This document shows, piece by piece, positions 25,761 through 34,968 of a stretch of 64,000 bases of DNA. Each line of letters begins with the position of its first letter. Position 1 is the first letter of the stretch. The stretch is from positions 1,713,501 through 1,777,500 of the forward strand of contig CP028514.1 of assembly GCA_003054495.1 (NCBI GenBank), written 5' to 3'. Below the pieces are notes generated by a model, which was not told the origin of the DNA, ran no database searches, and worked only from the letters and a program-made list of their open reading frames with translations. Source of the stretch: Carboxydocella thermautotrophica. GTDB taxonomy: Bacteria > Bacillota > GCA-003054495 > Carboxydocellales > Carboxydocellaceae. A program made the translations under genes and the position numbers.

Positions 25761-27348
25761 CCATTACCCCCTCATAACTGAATTTAACCAGAAAAAGGGT
25801 TCCCTGCTGGGGCCGTGAGCGCAAAATAATTTTACCTCCGGCGTTTTCCGCCTGCTGTTTGATTAAATACAGGCCCAGCCCTCTCCCCTCTGGCCGTTTG
25901 GTAGAATACCCCAGCTGAAAATAGCGGTCAAAATCCACATCAACCAGACCCGGGCCCCCATCGGCCACCCAGAGTATCAATTCCTTTTGATCCTGTTTGA
26001 TCCCGCATTTCACCCAGCGCTTTTCCTGCTGGCAGGGTAATACTGCTTCCATAGCGTTTTCCAGCAGGTTCCCCATAATCAGCACGATGTCACTGGCAGT
26101 CAAATTGGCTGGCAGGGTCTTTAACTCTGATTTTCGGTCCAGTTCAAACCGGATATTCAGTTCCTTGGCCCGACCCATTTTGCCCAGCAACAGCCCGGCA
26201 ATAGCCGGATCTTTGACCTGTCGCGTAAGAAAAGCTGTGATTTCCTGTTGCTGTTCCGTAATGCGGAAGATATAATCCAGCGCCTCCTGATAACGATGAA
26301 GCTGGATTAACCCGGCGATGGTATGGAGCTTATTCAGGTTTTCGTGGTTCTGCACCCGCAGGGCCTCGACAAACTTTTTCACCCCGGTTAATTCTTCCGC
26401 CAGCCGCCTTACTTCCGACTTATCCCGAAACACCGCTACCGCCCCGATGATTTTCTCCCGCCAGCGGATGGGCAAGCGATTGGAAACAATGATCTTGCGG
26501 TTAAATACCAGTTCCTGATTGAATTGACTGCTGCCGGTGCTGATCACTTCCGGCAGTGCGGTATTGGGGATAACCTCATTTATTGGACGTCCCAGCAATT
26601 CTTCCTCTGCTATGCCCAGAATTTGTCGGGCCGCAGGATTAATCAAGGTAATGCGATTTTCCCGGTCGATAGCGATAATTCCTTCATTAATAGCCGCCAG
26701 GATCGCCTCCCTTTCTTCCATCAAAGCGGCGATTTCCTCCGGTTCCAGGCCAAAAATGGCCTGCTTGACATGAGCAGCCAGATAAAAAGCACCAATAGCA
26801 CCAGCGAACAGGGCGAGGATCATCGTCAGATATATACTGCTTTTCCACTCCAGCAGCACTTCCCCCAGGGAAGGGGTCAAAATCCCCACCACTACTACTC
26901 CCACCTGGGCAATGCCCCGTTCATCCTTAATCGGGACAAAGGCACGCACAGCTTCCCCGTTGACTCCCACTGCCAGAGAAGTATATTCATTATCGGCAAA
27001 GGCCGGTCCCTCATCTCCACCGGCAAAAATCGTGCCGATCCGATTGGCCACCGGATGGGATAAGCGCTTTTTGTTCATATCCAGTACCACAATATAATCT
27101 ACATTGGTAGCCAGCCGAATCCGTTCCACATAAGGCTGAATAATTTTTTCTGCCCCCGGACGCCCGACATTTTGCTGAATCAAAGGAGATTGGGCCACGG
27201 TGCGGCCAATGGCCAGGGCCCGCCGCCCCAGTTCAGAACGAAAATCCTGAACTGATTGCCAGCTCACTACCACCGCCACAATGGTTACCGAAAACATGAC
27301 GATCAGAAAAGCCAGCAGGGTCATTTTGGTCCGCAAGCGTATAGTCAT
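25729..27348 (-). CDS. CitA/DcuS family sensor histidine kinase
   Basis: 539 residues. The first membrane helix is at about 10-32. An extracytoplasmic PASC/Cache sensor follows (TNVDYIVVLDMNKKRLSHP, the pattern that binds citrate or C4-dicarboxylates). A second helix lies near 170-195, then a cytoplasmic PAS domain (about 215-320), the phospho-accepting His in VQNHENLNKLHTIAGLIQL near 340, and an ATPase domain (NLLENAMEAV near 440, DGGPGL, GRGLGLYLIKQ). It senses an external organic acid and phosphorylates the CitB-type regulator encoded next. Confidence 0.94.
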   Translation of the reverse strand: MTIRLRTKMTLLAFLIVMFSVTIVAVVVSWQSVQDFRSELGRRALAIGRTVAQSPLIQQNVGRPGAEKIIQPYVERIRLATNVDYIVVLDMNKKRLSHPVANRIGTIFAGGDEGPAFADNEYTSLAVGVNGEAVRAFVPIKDERGIAQVGVVVVGILTPSLGEVLLEWKSSIYLTMILALFAGAIGAFYLAAHVKQAIFGLEPEEIAALMEEREAILAAINEGIIAIDRENRITLINPAARQILGIAEEELLGRPINEVIPNTALPEVISTGSSQFNQELVFNRKIIVSNRLPIRWREKIIGAVAVFRDKSEVRRLAEELTGVKKFVEALRVQNHENLNKLHTIAGLIQLHRYQEALDYIFRITEQQQEITAFLTRQVKDPAIAGLLLGKMGRAKELNIRFELDRKSELKTLPANLTASDIVLIMGNLLENAMEAVLPCQQEKRWVKCGIKQDQKELILWVADGGPGLVDVDFDRYFQLGYSTKRPEGRGLGLYLIKQQAENAGGKIILRSRPQQGTLFLVKFSYEGVMDGATSARIAD

Positions 27349-27439
27349 TCCGGAAAACCTCCCTCATCCCCGCTGCTGCTATACTTCGACATTTTTAACA
27401 GCTTCCCTGCCCGAACAAGCGAAAATGTGATAAAAGTCA

Positions 27440-27468
27440 TTGCTATTTCCAAACAGATTAGTTAAAAT
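27440..27468 (+). promoter_or_regulatory. Promoter of the NapH-like gene
   Basis: TTGCTA (27440-27445) and TAAAAT (27463-27468), 17 bp apart. An in-frame ATG at 27440 lies within this promoter, which argues against it being the start codon. Confidence 0.55.
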
Positions 27469-27514
27469 GGTATTTGTTATAAAAAGTACAATCCGCAGAA
27501 GGGAGAGGAAGAAA

Positions 27515-28516
27515 TTGTCACAGCAATTCTGGCGTCGCCTGAGTCAGGCCTTTTTTGTTCTTGCCAGCCTCTGGATCGGCTATCAATTCTATCAGTTTTA
27601 TCTCTACCTGGAAGGGACTGGGCCTGCTGCCAGCCGTCCCCCCGGAGTAGAAGGCTATCTGCCCATTGCCGCCCTGGTGGGGCTAAAATACTGGCTAACT
27701 ACTGGTAACTGGGACCCGGTTCACCCTGCCGGCCTGACTTTGCTCCTCTTTTTCCTGGCTATTTCCTGGCTGTTACATAAAGCCTTTTGCAGTTGGATTT
27801 GCCCGATCGGCAGTTTATTCGAGAGCGTGAGCTGGCTGGGTCGGAAACTGGGCCTGCCCGGCCATAAACAGCCCTGGCCCCGCCGTCACCTGGTATTGAA
27901 AATCCTGGACTGGTTGTTGCGCAGTATCAAGTATATCTTGATGATCTTTTTCCTGTATTACATTCTCCTGGGCATGAGTGGTGAAGAACTGGCCGCCTAT
28001 CTGCAAACACCCTATATGGCTCTGGCTGATGTAGCCATGTTGCAGTTTTTCCTCAGCCCGGGTACCGTTTTTTTGACGGTGGTAGGTATCTTTCTGCTGG
28101 GCAGCCTGTTCGGCACCAATCTCTGGTGTCGCTATCTCTGCCCCTATGGCGCCCTCATGGGACTTATGGGCAGCCTGGGCCTGAGCCGGATCCAGCGGGA
28201 TAGCAATAGCTGCATTAACTGTCAGGCCTGTAACCGGGCCTGCCCCAACTGGCTGCCAGTGGCTGAATCCCGGCGGGTACACAGCCCCGATTGCCATCTC
28301 TGTCTGCAGTGTGTCAGCGCCTGCCCGGTTCCAGGCACCTTAAAGCCCGGTTTCTGGTCCCGCTTTACCGGCAAGGAGGCAATGACTGTCGCAGTACTGG
28401 TTCTAGGACTGTTCCTGCTGGTTTACGTTGTAGCCCGGTTGACCGGCCACTGGGATAATGGCCTCTCCATCGATTTTTACCGGCAAATGCGGGCCTTTTA
28501 TACCGGCCACCCCTGA
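27515..28516 (+). CDS. NapH/NosR-type membrane polyferredoxin
   Basis: About 333 residues from a TTG start at 27515, supported by GGGAGAGG seven bases upstream; an ATG at 27440 is open in frame but falls in the promoter. Five or six membrane helices are visible. Two CxxxCP motifs (CSWICPIGSLFE near 90, CRYLCPYGALMG near 205) sit at helix ends, followed by two [4Fe-4S] motifs (CINCQACNRACP near 233, CHLCLQCVSACP near 265). Such proteins pass electrons from the quinone pool or flavins across the membrane. It is divergent from the kinase gene and stands alone, so the electron acceptor is unknown. Confidence 0.87.
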   Translation: MSQQFWRRLSQAFFVLASLWIGYQFYQFYLYLEGTGPAASRPPGVEGYLPIAALVGLKYWLTTGNWDPVHPAGLTLLLFFLAISWLLHKAFCSWICPIGSLFESVSWLGRKLGLPGHKQPWPRRHLVLKILDWLLRSIKYILMIFFLYYILLGMSGEELAAYLQTPYMALADVAMLQFFLSPGTVFLTVVGIFLLGSLFGTNLWCRYLCPYGALMGLMGSLGLSRIQRDSNSCINCQACNRACPNWLPVAESRRVHSPDCHLCLQCVSACPVPGTLKPGFWSRFTGKEAMTVAVLVLGLFLLVYVVARLTGHWDNGLSIDFYRQMRAFYTGHP

Positions 28517-29305
28517 TCAGTTTCCAGCACCGGTATAGCGCCTGATGCCCCGATTCCAGATCAGCACCCCGATTAGGAAAACTACCAGGCCGACCAGCGG
28601 AGTTAAAATCCCGCCGGTCAGGCCTTCTTTTTTGCCCAGCAGCAAGGCTGCCGGAAAATAGCCGGTAAAGGCAAAGGGCAATATAAAGGTGAGGATGAAA
28701 CGGACAATTCCCCGATATACAGTGACAGGATAACGGCCATAAACCGAGATATTATACATAGTGGGCATCAGGGCGATATTGCCTTCAAACCAGAAGGCCA
28801 GACTGGCCAGTGCTATGAAGATGCCACCATAGACCAACGTTCCTCCTGTAACCGTCAAAATCAGCACGGGAAAATGCCACCAGCTCCAGTCCAGCCCAGC
28901 GGTTTTGGCACCATAAAGCAAAACGAGAAAGCCGCTGACCAGGCTGAGGGCTGATTCCAGTTCAATCTGTTCCAGCATTACCTGAAACAGGGAAGGGGCT
29001 GGACGAACCAGGACCCGGTCCAGTTCCCCCTGAAGAATATAGCGACGGGGAACTTCAAAGAAATTGCTGAAAAAAACATTGAACAGAGCATAGGGTAAGA
29101 GAAAAAAACCATAGAGAAACAGCATTTCCCCTTCATTCCAACCATTGAGCCTGGGAATCTGGCGAAAAATGACCAGAATCAGCACCAGACTCATAATCTG
29201 ACTCATAAGATCAGCGAAAAACTGGGCAAAAAAATCTCCCCGGTATGCCAGCAGTTTCTTCAGGTACTGTTTGCTGTATCCGCTAAAAAGCCGCCAGTAA
29301 TGCAT
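28517..29305 (-). CDS. ABC-2 family exporter permease (second)
   Basis: 262 residues with six membrane helices. It matches the DUF990-type ABC-2 permease family (ILQGELDRVLVRPAPSLFQVMLEQ near 85 is the conserved cytoplasmic segment). Two related permeases and one ATPase form an exporter of unknown substrate. It ends at the base next to the end of the convergent NapH-like gene. It follows the first permease gene with a one-base gap. Confidence 0.88.
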   Translation of the reverse strand: MHYWRLFSGYSKQYLKKLLAYRGDFFAQFFADLMSQIMSLVLILVIFRQIPRLNGWNEGEMLFLYGFFLLPYALFNVFFSNFFEVPRRYILQGELDRVLVRPAPSLFQVMLEQIELESALSLVSGFLVLLYGAKTAGLDWSWWHFPVLILTVTGGTLVYGGIFIALASLAFWFEGNIALMPTMYNISVYGRYPVTVYRGIVRFILTFILPFAFTGYFPAALLLGKKEGLTGGILTPLVGLVVFLIGVLIWNRGIRRYTGAGN

Positions 29306-29306
29306 G

Positions 29307-30098
29307 TTATCCCCCCTGTATCATTAGCCCTTTCAGAGCCCGCTGCCAGAGCAGCCGGGAAATGAAAGCCAGCACCAGAAACCAGAGGACCTGTTCCGCC
29401 AGGACCTGCCAGCCTGCAGCCGGACTGATTTTCCCCAGCCAGATCAAGGTGGGCAAATAACTGATAGAACGAAAGGGCAAAAAATCGATGATTTGCTGGG
29501 CCCAGGCAGGATAAAAGCTGATCGGAACTAACAGTCCGGAGAGCAAATCCACCAGCACTCGCTTCATCCGCTGAATGCCCGTATTATTATAGGTATAAAA
29601 AGTCAGGTAACCGGTAAGCAAATTGAGCTGGGCATTGACCAGAAAACTGCCTAAAGCCGCTAACAAAAACATCCCCCAGGCTGTCAGACTGGACGGTAAT
29701 TTAAAGGGATAAAAGAGATACATCACTAAGCCGCTAGGAAGAGTAAAGACCAGAAGACGAAAAAGGGCTTCTCCCAGAGCCCGGGCCAGCTTGACCGCCC
29801 CGTAATCATAAGGCCGCAACAATTCCAGCACAATCCGCCCTTCTCGCACTTCCAGGGCGATTTCCCTTTCCAGATTATTGAAATAAAAAGAGCGCACTAC
29901 CCAGGCTACGATTACGTAACTTAGCATTTCCGAATGAGTAAAACCAGCCAGGGGCCGCCTGGCAGCATAGATAGCATCCCAGAGGAAAAAATAGCCACCA
30001 ATCTGCACCAGGTAGTTGAGCACACCGGTCAGGTTGGAAACCCGGTAAGCCAGCTGTTTCATGAATTCCATGCGGATCAGAGTCAGATATATTCTCAT
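29307..30098 (-). CDS. ABC-2 family exporter permease (first)
   Basis: 263 residues with six predicted membrane helices. It is related to its downstream partner, with the segment VREGRIVLELLRPYDYGAVKLARALGE near 80 matching the family's conserved cytoplasmic loop. It overlaps the ATPase gene by four bases, so the three genes form a tightly coupled operon. The exported compound is not identifiable from sequence. Confidence 0.88.
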   Translation of the reverse strand: MRIYLTLIRMEFMKQLAYRVSNLTGVLNYLVQIGGYFFLWDAIYAARRPLAGFTHSEMLSYVIVAWVVRSFYFNNLEREIALEVREGRIVLELLRPYDYGAVKLARALGEALFRLLVFTLPSGLVMYLFYPFKLPSSLTAWGMFLLAALGSFLVNAQLNLLTGYLTFYTYNNTGIQRMKRVLVDLLSGLLVPISFYPAWAQQIIDFLPFRSISYLPTLIWLGKISPAAGWQVLAEQVLWFLVLAFISRLLWQRALKGLMIQGG

Positions 30099-31108
30099 AA
30101 GGCCAGGCCTCCCTGGCGATAAATATCGGCGACAATTTCCTCAATAGGTGTCTCCTCAATTTTGATATCCAGTACCGGTAACCGGTTCAGGATAGGCTGC
30201 AGGATAGCAGCTGTTGTCACCTCTTGTTCCACAAAAGAGCCATTCCAGATCCGCCCCTCATCCTGAGCCTGCCATCTCACCGGCAGGTGGCCGCAGATCT
30301 CCTGCCAGACAATTGGCGCCACCGGTTGTTCCAGTTCAATCCGCAACTGGCGCTCCCGGCCAAATTGCTGGCGCAGGTTGTCCAGATTACCATCATAAAT
30401 TTTTCTGCCCTGGTCAATAATCACTACCCGCTGACAGAGAGCTTCGATATCCCCCAGGTCATGGGTAGTAAGAAAAATGGTCGTACCGTCTTCCCGGTTT
30501 ACTTCCTGGAGAAAGCGCCGGATTTCATTTTTGGCTACCACATCCAGACCGATAGTAGGTTCATCCAGGAATATCAAGGGCGGACGGTGAATAAGGGCGG
30601 CTGCCAGCTCACTGCGCATGCGCTGACCCAGGCTCAATTTGCGTACCGGAGTATGCAGAAAAGATGATAGAGACAGGCGATCAGCAAAATCGGCAATCCG
30701 CTTCTCCAGCAAAGAATCAGGAACCCGGTAGAGCTGACCCAGCAAGCGCAGCGACTCAATCACCGCCAGATCCCACCAGAGCTGGCTGCGCTGGCCAAAC
30801 ACCACCCCGATCTGCCGTACATACCTTTCCCTCTCCTGGTAGGGCGTAAACCCATTGACCAGAAGCCGCCCCGAGCTGGGTACCAGGACCCCGGTCAGCA
30901 TTTTGATGGTGGTAGATTTACCGGCTCCATTAGCGCCGATAAAACCGATAATCTCCCCCCGCTTCACTTGCAGGTTCAGGTTATCCACAGCCCTGAGGAT
31001 ACGGTAGTCCCGCTGGAACAAATCCAGTACTGCTCCCCATAAACCCTCCCGGCGTTTAAACAAACGAAATTCTTTGGTTAAGTTCACAGTTTCGATGATA
31101 TAGTCCAT
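30095..31108 (-). CDS. ABC transporter ATP-binding protein
   Basis: 337 residues. Walker A is GANGAGKST near 57, the signature is LSLGQRMR near 155, Walker B is LIFLDEPTIGLD near 172, and the switch is TTHD near 208. Residues 1-30 (KEFRLFKRREGLWGAVLDLF) and the C-terminal 80 residues are typical of the ATPases that serve DUF990-type ABC-2 permeases. It powers the exporter formed with the two following genes and is the first gene of the operon. Confidence 0.93.
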   Translation of the reverse strand: MDYIIETVNLTKEFRLFKRREGLWGAVLDLFQRDYRILRAVDNLNLQVKRGEIIGFIGANGAGKSTTIKMLTGVLVPSSGRLLVNGFTPYQERERYVRQIGVVFGQRSQLWWDLAVIESLRLLGQLYRVPDSLLEKRIADFADRLSLSSFLHTPVRKLSLGQRMRSELAAALIHRPPLIFLDEPTIGLDVVAKNEIRRFLQEVNREDGTTIFLTTHDLGDIEALCQRVVIIDQGRKIYDGNLDNLRQQFGRERQLRIELEQPVAPIVWQEICGHLPVRWQAQDEGRIWNGSFVEQEVTTAAILQPILNRLPVLDIKIEETPIEEIVADIYRQGGLAL

Positions 31109-31149
31109 CTCCTTTTCTCCTCCTTCGCCTCCCTCATTATAACATAAAA

Positions 31150-31182
31150 TTAGAGCCCCAGGCGTTAAGCCTGCGGCTCTAA
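31150..31182 (-). terminator. Terminator at the 3' end of the chemoreceptor gene
   Basis: TTAGAGCC / GGCTCTAA outer arms with an inner CAGGC / GCCTG stem and a five-base loop, followed on the minus strand by TTTTATG. The stop codon of the chemoreceptor lies inside the hairpin. Confidence 0.75.
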
Positions 31183-33027
31183 ATGAAATTGACTTACTGC
31201 TTCCTCCATTTCCCTGGTCATTTCCACCAGCTGCTCACTGGCGGTAGAAATTTCCGCAGTCAAACCCTGCAGTTGTTCACTAAGGGCTGACATCTCCTGG
31301 GCACTGGCGCTGTTTTCACCAGCCATTTCCGTAATTTTAACCATTACTGTTTCAATAGTCCTGGCCGCAGCACTAATTTCTTCTGCCTGAGCAGCCGATT
31401 CCTTAATGGCCCTGGTCAGCTCTTTGACAGCAGCAACAGCACCTTTACCAGCCTGATTAATGTTTTCCGATTCGCCAGCAATCCGTTCCACCTGATTAAA
31501 CGTACTGTTCATTTGCTGAACTATGGTTTCCAGCGCCTGTCCGGTGCGCTCAGCCAGGCTGATGCCAGTTTCCACTTCTGACTCCCCTTGTACCATACCG
31601 TCAACCGCACGCTGGATGCCCGCCTGAATATCGTGGACCAGCTGGCTGATTTCCCGGGCCGCTCCTGCCGACTTTTCGGCCAGCTTTCTCACCTCATCAG
31701 CCACCACGGCAAAACCTTTGCCATGTTCGCCGGCCCGGGCTGCCTCAATAGCAGCATTTAAGGCTAGCAAATTAGTCTGTTCGGCAATGTCCACAATCAC
31801 CTGGATTATCCCATCAATCTGATTGGAAGCAGCCCCCAGGCGTTTAACCTGTTCCGCAGCATAACTGACGGACTGGCGCACTTTGGCCATCCCGGCAACA
31901 GTTTCAGCCACTACTTGTCTGCTGTCACTGGCCACCTGCTGCGTCTGGGTGGCCTGATTAGCCAGCTCCTGGTTTTCTTCACTGATTTTACGAATCCCGG
32001 CAGCGGTAACAGCTACCATTTTTCTTACTTCTTCTGCCTGTTCACTTTGTTCTTCCAGCAAAGCCGCAATCTGGTTCACGCTTTCAACCAGATTCTCCAC
32101 TGCACTCAGGGCCTGCTGGCTTTCTCCTACCTGGACATGGGCTTTCTGGTCAACAACCGTTATGGCAGCTGCCAGCTGACCATTGGCTTCCGCCCCATTC
32201 TCAGCCCCTGCTGCCATTTGCCGGGCAAAGTGGGTCAGATCAACGGCTTTCATTTTCATGCCTTCTACCAGAGTATACAAATGTTCTACCATTTGATTAA
32301 AGCTGCGCTCCAGCTGACCAAATTCATCCTTTCGGCCCAAATTCAATCTGGTATAAAGCTGTCCACTGGCTACCAGCTGCATTCCTGATTGCAGTTCTTT
32401 AATGGGCTTTAACAAATGGCGCTGTAAGACAAAACCCAATACCAGCGCACCTACTAGAGATAGAGCTCCTAAACCGATGGTCCGCCAGCGGAAAGCTGCA
32501 GCCAGCTGGTCATAATAGGCATTGGGCACACCCACATAAAGTATGCCGATAACTTTCCCTTCCGGGTTTTTGATCGGCTCGTAGATAGTCTGGTACATGC
32601 GGCCGACTACTTCTGCCTCACCAAGAAAGGTTTTCTGTTCTACCAGCACTTCCTGGCGAACTTTTTCAGAAACTTTTGTACCCACCGCCCGGCTGCCATC
32701 AGGCCTGCGAACATTAGTAGCTACCCGAACATCGCCCTGAAAGATGGTAACGGTATCGCCTGTTTTCTGGCCGATTAAATCCACAGCAGAATAATCATCA
32801 TTGATCCGGTACTCGCCTTTGTAAAGCTGACCATCGCGAACCTGCCAGGGCCCGGGATATTTGTAATTCAGGATAATTTTACTCATTTCCAGGTCGCTTC
32901 GAAGTTTTTGTCTGGCAGCTGCCAGCAACTGGTCTTTGGCAGCTGCTGCAGTATAAAAAGCTAACAATAGCACTGCAAAAAAAGTTAATCCAACTAGTGC
33001 TGCATAAAGTTTTCTGGCATAACTCAC
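31165..33027 (-). CDS. Methyl-accepting chemotaxis protein with Cache sensor
   Basis: About 620 residues from a GTG at 33027 preceded by GGGGAAGCGGA. A membrane helix is followed by an extracytoplasmic Cache domain of about 140 residues ([37 protein letters not shown]), a second helix, a HAMP domain ([20 protein letters not shown]) and a long signalling coiled coil. Its conserved tip contains [19 protein letters not shown] and [20 protein letters not shown]. It should direct CheA. The sensor domain is closely similar to that of the regulator at 3835-4926, so the two probably see the same or related ligand. Confidence 0.94.
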   Translation of the reverse strand: MSYARKLYAALVGLTFFAVLLLAFYTAAAAKDQLLAAARQKLRSDLEMSKIILNYKYPGPWQVRDGQLYKGEYRINDDYSAVDLIGQKTGDTVTIFQGDVRVATNVRRPDGSRAVGTKVSEKVRQEVLVEQKTFLGEAEVVGRMYQTIYEPIKNPEGKVIGILYVGVPNAYYDQLAAAFRWRTIGLGALSLVGALVLGFVLQRHLLKPIKELQSGMQLVASGQLYTRLNLGRKDEFGQLERSFNQMVEHLYTLVEGMKMKAVDLTHFARQMAAGAENGAEANGQLAAAITVVDQKAHVQVGESQQALSAVENLVESVNQIAALLEEQSEQAEEVRKMVAVTAAGIRKISEENQELANQATQTQQVASDSRQVVAETVAGMAKVRQSVSYAAEQVKRLGAASNQIDGIIQVIVDIAEQTNLLALNAAIEAARAGEHGKGFAVVADEVRKLAEKSAGAAREISQLVHDIQAGIQRAVDGMVQGESEVETGISLAERTGQALETIVQQMNSTFNQVERIAGESENINQAGKGAVAAVKELTRAIKESAAQAEEISAAARTIETVMVKITEMAGENSASAQEMSALSEQLQGLTAEISTASEQLVEMTREMEEAVSQFHLEPQA

Positions 33028-33122
33028 TCCGCTTCCCCTTTCTTTTTGTTTTTTAGAATTATTTCTACATTTTATGATTAAATCCTGCACAATTTTTGTT
33101 TTTTTGACAAAATTTCAACAAA

Positions 33123-33156
33123 AAACAAGGGATGCCTGTTACAGCATCCCTTGTTT
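33123..33156 (-). terminator. Terminator of the acyl-CoA synthetase gene
   Basis: Perfect 13-bp arms AAACAAGGGATGC / GCATCCCTTGTTT with an eight-base loop, then TTGTTGAAATTTTG on the minus strand. It lies about 20 bases after the stop codon at 33179. Confidence 0.83.
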
Positions 33157-33178
33157 CCTCTCTATATATTTATCCCTT

Positions 33179-34834
33179 TTACTTACCTTCCCCTAGCTTT
33201 CTCCTTCTTTCCAGTTCCCGCAGCTCTACCCGGCGGATTTTGCCGCTGATGGTCTTGGGCAGTGAAGTGACGAACTCGATTTCCCGCGGATATTTATATG
33301 GTGCAGTTACATTTTTGACATGTTCCTGCAGCTCCTTGACCAGGGCATCTGACGGCTGATAACCAGGAGCCAGAATGACAAAGGCCTTGACGATTTCTCC
33401 CCGCAGTTCATCGGGGCTGGCCACTACCGCTGCTTCGGCCACAGCCGGATGTTCAACCAGAGCGGACTCCACCTCAAAGGGTCCAATCCGGTAACCAGCG
33501 GAGAGAATGACATCATCCGCCCGGCCCACAAACCAGAAATAGCCATCCTCATCTTTATAGGCCCGGTCACCGGTAATATACCAGTCGCCCCGCTCGGTGG
33601 CTCTGGTGCGTTCCGGGTCTTTCCAGTATTCTTTAAACAATCCCACCGGCCGTTCCGGTTTAATCCTGACAGCAATATCCCCTTCCTGACCGGGGGGCAG
33701 TTCATTGCCATCTTCATCGATAACGGAAATATAGAAACCGGGAGCCGGTTTGCCCATGGAACCGAACCGGGGTTCAATGCAGGGCCAGGTGGCTACCATG
33801 ATCACCGATTCCGTCTGGCCATAGCCATCGCGAATTATGCAACCGGTTGCTTCTTTCCAGACCTCGATGACTTCCGGGTTAAGGGGTTCACCGGCGCCGA
33901 CACAATGGCGCAGGTGGGGGAATTTATAAGACTTCAGGTCTTCCAGCACCATGACCCGGTAGGCGGTCGGCGGTCCACAGAGAGTGGTAATGGGGTAAGT
34001 GGCCAGAAGTTCCAAAGTTTTCTTGGGATCGAATTTCCCGGTGGAATGATGGATGAAAATGGCAGCACCGCAGTTCCAGGGCCCGAAGATAGAGCTCCAG
34101 GCTGCTTTAGCCCAGCCGGTATCGGAGAGGTTCCAGTGCAAATCTCCAGGCTTCAGATCCAGCCAGTATTTCCCGGTGACAATATGGCCAATGGGATAGC
34201 TGGCATGGGTATGCACAGTCATCTTGGGATAACCGGTGGTACCGGAGGTAAAGAAGATAATAGCCGGGTCATCCGAACGAGTGTTGGCAGTTTCAAATAC
34301 AGTGGGCTCATTGGCAATCAATTCACCATAATCCAGCCAGCCCTCGGCCTTGCCGCCCACCATAATGCAATGCTTCAAGGTCGGGCATTCATTGCGGATA
34401 GCATCCACTTTGGGGGCATTTTCAGCATCAGTTATGATGGCTACCCCTTCGGAAGCTTCAAAACGGTATTTCAGGTCTTTGGGAGTCAACTGGCTCGTCC
34501 CGGGAATATAAACAGCCCCAATGCGCATAATTGCCAGAATGCTTTCCCACCATTCCGGCAGCCGGGGTAAGAGCAGGAACACCATGTCCCCTTGCTTGAT
34601 GCCCAGCTTGCTGAGAGCATTGGCCAGCTGCTGGGACCGTTCGGAAAAGTACTTGAAGGTATACTTGGCTTCATTGCCGTAGTCATCCACCCACCACATG
34701 GCCAGTTTGTCCGGATCCTGGGCCCACTTGTCCACTACATCCCGGGCGAAGTTGAAATACTCCGGCACCTGATGCTTGAACTCAGCATAGACCTTATCAT
34801 AGTCCTCCATATTGGGTTTGCGCAAATCTTCCAT
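33179..34834 (-). CDS. AMP-forming acyl-CoA synthetase (MACS-like)
   Basis: 551 residues from the ATG at 34834 with AGAAGGG just upstream; the frame opens earlier, but that part is not conserved in style. The adenylation motif is IIFFTSGTTGYPKMTVH near 185, followed by GYGQTESV near 340, TGDRAYKDEDGYFWFVGR near 430 and the C-terminal catalytic lysine in PKTISGKIRRVELRE near 530. It activates a short or medium carboxylic acid to its CoA ester using ATP. It resembles the medium-chain/ACSM branch more than acetyl-CoA synthetase, but substrate is not certain. Confidence 0.92.
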   Translation of the reverse strand: MEDLRKPNMEDYDKVYAEFKHQVPEYFNFARDVVDKWAQDPDKLAMWWVDDYGNEAKYTFKYFSERSQQLANALSKLGIKQGDMVFLLLPRLPEWWESILAIMRIGAVYIPGTSQLTPKDLKYRFEASEGVAIITDAENAPKVDAIRNECPTLKHCIMVGGKAEGWLDYGELIANEPTVFETANTRSDDPAIIFFTSGTTGYPKMTVHTHASYPIGHIVTGKYWLDLKPGDLHWNLSDTGWAKAAWSSIFGPWNCGAAIFIHHSTGKFDPKKTLELLATYPITTLCGPPTAYRVMVLEDLKSYKFPHLRHCVGAGEPLNPEVIEVWKEATGCIIRDGYGQTESVIMVATWPCIEPRFGSMGKPAPGFYISVIDEDGNELPPGQEGDIAVRIKPERPVGLFKEYWKDPERTRATERGDWYITGDRAYKDEDGYFWFVGRADDVILSAGYRIGPFEVESALVEHPAVAEAAVVASPDELRGEIVKAFVILAPGYQPSDALVKELQEHVKNVTAPYKYPREIEFVTSLPKTISGKIRRVELRELERRRKLGEGK

Positions 34835-34886
34835 CCCTTCTCTACCCCCTTGTCTTCTTTGTATTTTCAGCATAAACAAAAATAGA

Positions 34887-34907
34887 CCAGCCGACAACAT
34901 CGGCTGG
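34887..34907 (-). terminator. Hairpin between the exported protein and acyl-CoA synthetase genes
   Basis: CCAGCCGA / TCGGCTGG arms with a five-base loop, followed on the minus strand by TCTATTTTTG. It probably ends the transcript of the 34969-36027 gene. A second inverted repeat, CCTGAATGG / CCATTCAGG, lies at 34927-34965. Confidence 0.68.
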
Positions 34908-34968
34908 TAAAAAGTAGATTTTCTACCCTGAATGGTGATTTGTTGTCTGTGAACAGCCATTCAGGAAG

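Noticed and set aside
28499-28537. TATACCGG / CCGGTATA repeat across the end of the NapH-like and ABC permease genes
   Set aside because: It has a 23-base loop and no T-run, and lies within the coding ends, so it is not a convincing terminator.
33449-34570. A 373-residue plus-strand ORF opposite the acyl-CoA synthetase gene
   Set aside because: It is the antisense shadow of a well-conserved gene and has no ribosome site or recognisable domain.
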